Below are positions 61,647 through 64,000 of a stretch of 64,000 nucleotides of DNA, piece after piece. Origin of the DNA: Edolisoma coerulescens (taxonomy: Eukaryota > Chordata > Aves > Passeriformes > Campephagidae); contig VWZW01006867.1 of the NCBI GenBank assembly GCA_013397115.1, positions 868,001 through 932,000 of the forward strand. The letters are read 5' to 3'. Numbering within the stretch: the first letter of the stretch is position 1; the number at the start of each line of letters is the position of its first letter. The notes beneath the pieces were generated by a model. It saw only the letters and a list, made by a program, of their open reading frames with translations. It did not search any database and was not told where the DNA came from. Position numbers and translations under genes: made by a program.

Positions 61647-64000
61647 CAAGTGTGTGTCTCAGTATGAAGCTACCTCGTGGCTTAATAGGTGTGCAGCACC
61701 TAGAATGCATCCCTACCTCTGTCTAAACTTTACATGATACCAAGAGAATGATTCTTCAGTTGTACCCTGATCCTGAACCTTTTTGTGGACCTTTAGTTAG
61801 ACCTGAGGAGCTATTAAATAGCAGTGCTTCATCAAGACTTGCACGGGATGTTTTAGTTGTGAGACCTGGTGGCCACTTTTGAGTCCAAAAAGGGGCACTG
61901 TCAAAGGGAGATTGCATTTGAAATGATTCTCAGGTGAACGACAGGGACCAAATGTCCACTGAGGGTCATCCTATAGTGAAAGTAATTCCTTGCAGCAGGA
62001 CACAGTTTGGGTTTTAGGAGCTGGATCAGTTCTGATACATTACGCCCAGTGTTGTTGCAAGAGGTCTGTGATAGACCAGTGATACACTGACAGTTCCCTT
62101 GTGCGAATAAAGAGCCTAAGGTTGTTTGCATGTAAGTAACTGAGAAGAAAGAAATTAATCTCTCTTACTCTGGAGATGCGTTACACAAAAAGGCAGTGGT
62201 ACAAGACTTAAGGGACAGGTAGAGAAGCTGAAACAGTTGACTCTGTAATACAAAGGGCTTCTGATATCTGGTTTGGCATGCGTTACAGTGAAACAAGAGC
62301 TAGCAAAAGCTGCGCAGGCTGTGAGCCAGACACAAATTCTCAGTCACAGGGCTGTCCAAGTAAAATCCTCATTTGCACACATACATATACTTGTATACAT
62401 AAATATATAGGGGGCTACAAAAAGTGGACAAATTGAGACTTATAGGCAGATTTCTGCAGCCATTTGGGAAATTTGTATGAGATAGATTCTGCTTCTCCAT
62501 GGTAACTTTGGAAATGTTTGTGTTCATTCAGCTCATTTCTGACGTGCTATATGAGCAAGCAAATGTACCCACCTTGCAGCTGGTATATAGAGGTGTGGTT
62601 TGTTTTTCCCTGTGTGATTAAAGGTGTTCTGTTTGACAGTTTGGATGGAAGGTGACTGGGTGTCCTTTGTTTCTACCAAAGCAGTTGAAATAGAATGACT
62701 GATGGTCTGTTTTTAAATAAAGGGAAAATTTTTCCATCACTAAGCAATTTTAAAATAAAATTACTTTCGTATTCAGGAAGCAGTTGGAGTCCACAGTTAA
62801 CCCTGCTTCAGTTTAGTGTCTCAGTAGGAGGGATCAAATGCTACAGAAAAGACAATCAATTTTAGCATGCAGGTAATATTTTGCTCCAAGTGAATTTCTT
62901 ATCAGTGCACACTACATCACATTGAATTATTATAAGGGTGCCTCTGTTATTTTTATATCTGATTTAGCAGAACCTACAAGGGCAGATAATTGGAAAGCAT
63001 CAGACTTTGTTTTCATAAAGTAATTTTATAGTGAATAATTAATTTCTTTTAAAAGATAATAGTAAGTTAAGAGCAAAGAATCAAAGGTAGCATGGTCTTG
63101 ATTTGATATTAGAAATCCTATTGCAGGTAACACTGTTGCCTAGAATCAAATAAAGTTTGAGGGAGAAAAAACGCCTGTTTTTGACTATCTCTAGCTGAAC
63201 TTTTGCATAATTTTGTATTGTGATAATGATTCACAGTCCAGAAAAGGCTTTTTTCTTCCTTTAAAAGGTTTGGTTTTTTTTTCTGACAACTCCACCATGC
63301 ATTACAGTGGTAGCATTTGTATATATTTGTTGACTGAAATGCTCTAAGAGTAACAGTGTTTTAATGGCAACAATGTTATTGTTAAAGCAGCAAATTAAAA
63401 AGTTAATTGAATCTGATTTTATTTACATGTATATCTCCTTACAAACTAGAGGCCCACCTTTGAAGATGCTTTGAAGAAGAACTTCAAAGAAGTTAAGTCT
63501 GTACTTTGTATTGAGATATGCATGCAAATAAAATCAGATTCTTCTTTCTGAAAACCCTATTCAGTTAACATGAGATGGCAAGTAGTTTATAAAGGCTTCC
63601 AAGACAGTGATGAAAGCACTGGGTTCTTTAGCTTCTATAATTAATTTCAGATGTATTTCACAGGTTGGCACCTTGTACTCATGGAATCCTGACATTGCTG
63701 TAGCATCACCTTCCAAAAAAGAGCATGGTCTGGGACATATCTGTTCATAGGAAGGAAAGTACTTATTGCTGGTTTGTGATGAGCAGCATAACAAGGTGTG
63801 TATGTATCTATCAGCCAGATAAACGTACAGAACAAAGCAGCAAAATTGAAGTTATACATGTAATTAATTAACACTAGATTAATATGGATGTAGAATCGCG
63901 TGGGTTAGACACATATATTCTTTACAGATTGGTGACGGATATGTCCTCAAGATATGTAACTGAAAATGTGTCAACATGTATGCTTACATTGCATTTCTCT
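61647..64000. other. Intergenic sequence, nothing recognised
   Basis: AT-rich, with no exon, repeat family or RNA gene that I can name. In mammals the next gene on this side is NHSL1, but no piece of it is visible. Confidence 0.7.

Overview
This is vertebrate nuclear DNA, almost certainly from a bird. The genes are split into short exons with GT...AG introns. Several CR1 retrotransposon fragments of the avian type are present, together with a solo LTR, and intergenic sequence is AT-rich with isolated CpG-rich islands. There is no bacterial, phage or organellar content. Nearly all open reading frames of 60-110 codons here are chance frames in introns.

Positions 1-41189 hold the 3' three-quarters of REPS1 (RALBP1-associated EH-domain protein 1) on the + strand. 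I could place 18 coding exons, all in phase (1998 nt, 665 codons plus stop). The window opens inside an exon upstream of the second EH domain, and the first EH domain lies outside. The 3' UTR follows, with candidate poly(A) signals at 42464, 42882 and 44494. The 7 kb intron between the second and third exons carries a clean 899-bp solo LTR with a 5-bp target-site duplication. The first intron holds a 66-nt pre-miRNA-like hairpin.

Positions 45000-50000 are intergenic. They contain a CR1 ORF1 (esterase) fragment on the minus strand, one unexplained exon-like block at 48614-48764, and no recognisable gene. In mammals, as I recall, ECT2L sits between REPS1 and CCDC28A. Here I see no convincing ECT2L.

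Positions 51866-56129 on the minus strand hold CCDC28A, convergent with REPS1. Four coding exons join in phase to give 177 residues. The last exon keeps the LEELNSS start but then ends differently from the mammalian protein as I remember it. The gene's 5' side runs into a CpG-rich region and a 904-base assembly gap (56895-57798).

Positions 57799-61646 contain two nearly identical copies of about 1.8 kb. The first copy is bounded by the gap and by single-N joins at 58155 and 59583, so the duplication is most likely an assembly artefact (a retained second haplotype). Each copy carries two CR1 pieces in opposite orientation and a CpG-rich block with a CTCF-like site. Between the copies lie a ZNF143-like promoter element and a two-unit 96-bp tandem repeat. 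From 61647 to the end I recognise no gene.

I found no evidence of a new biological system. The most useful leads are the probable false duplication beside the CCDC28A promoter, the intronic hairpin, the NAGNAG acceptor in REPS1, the altered CCDC28A C-terminus and the apparent absence of ECT2L.
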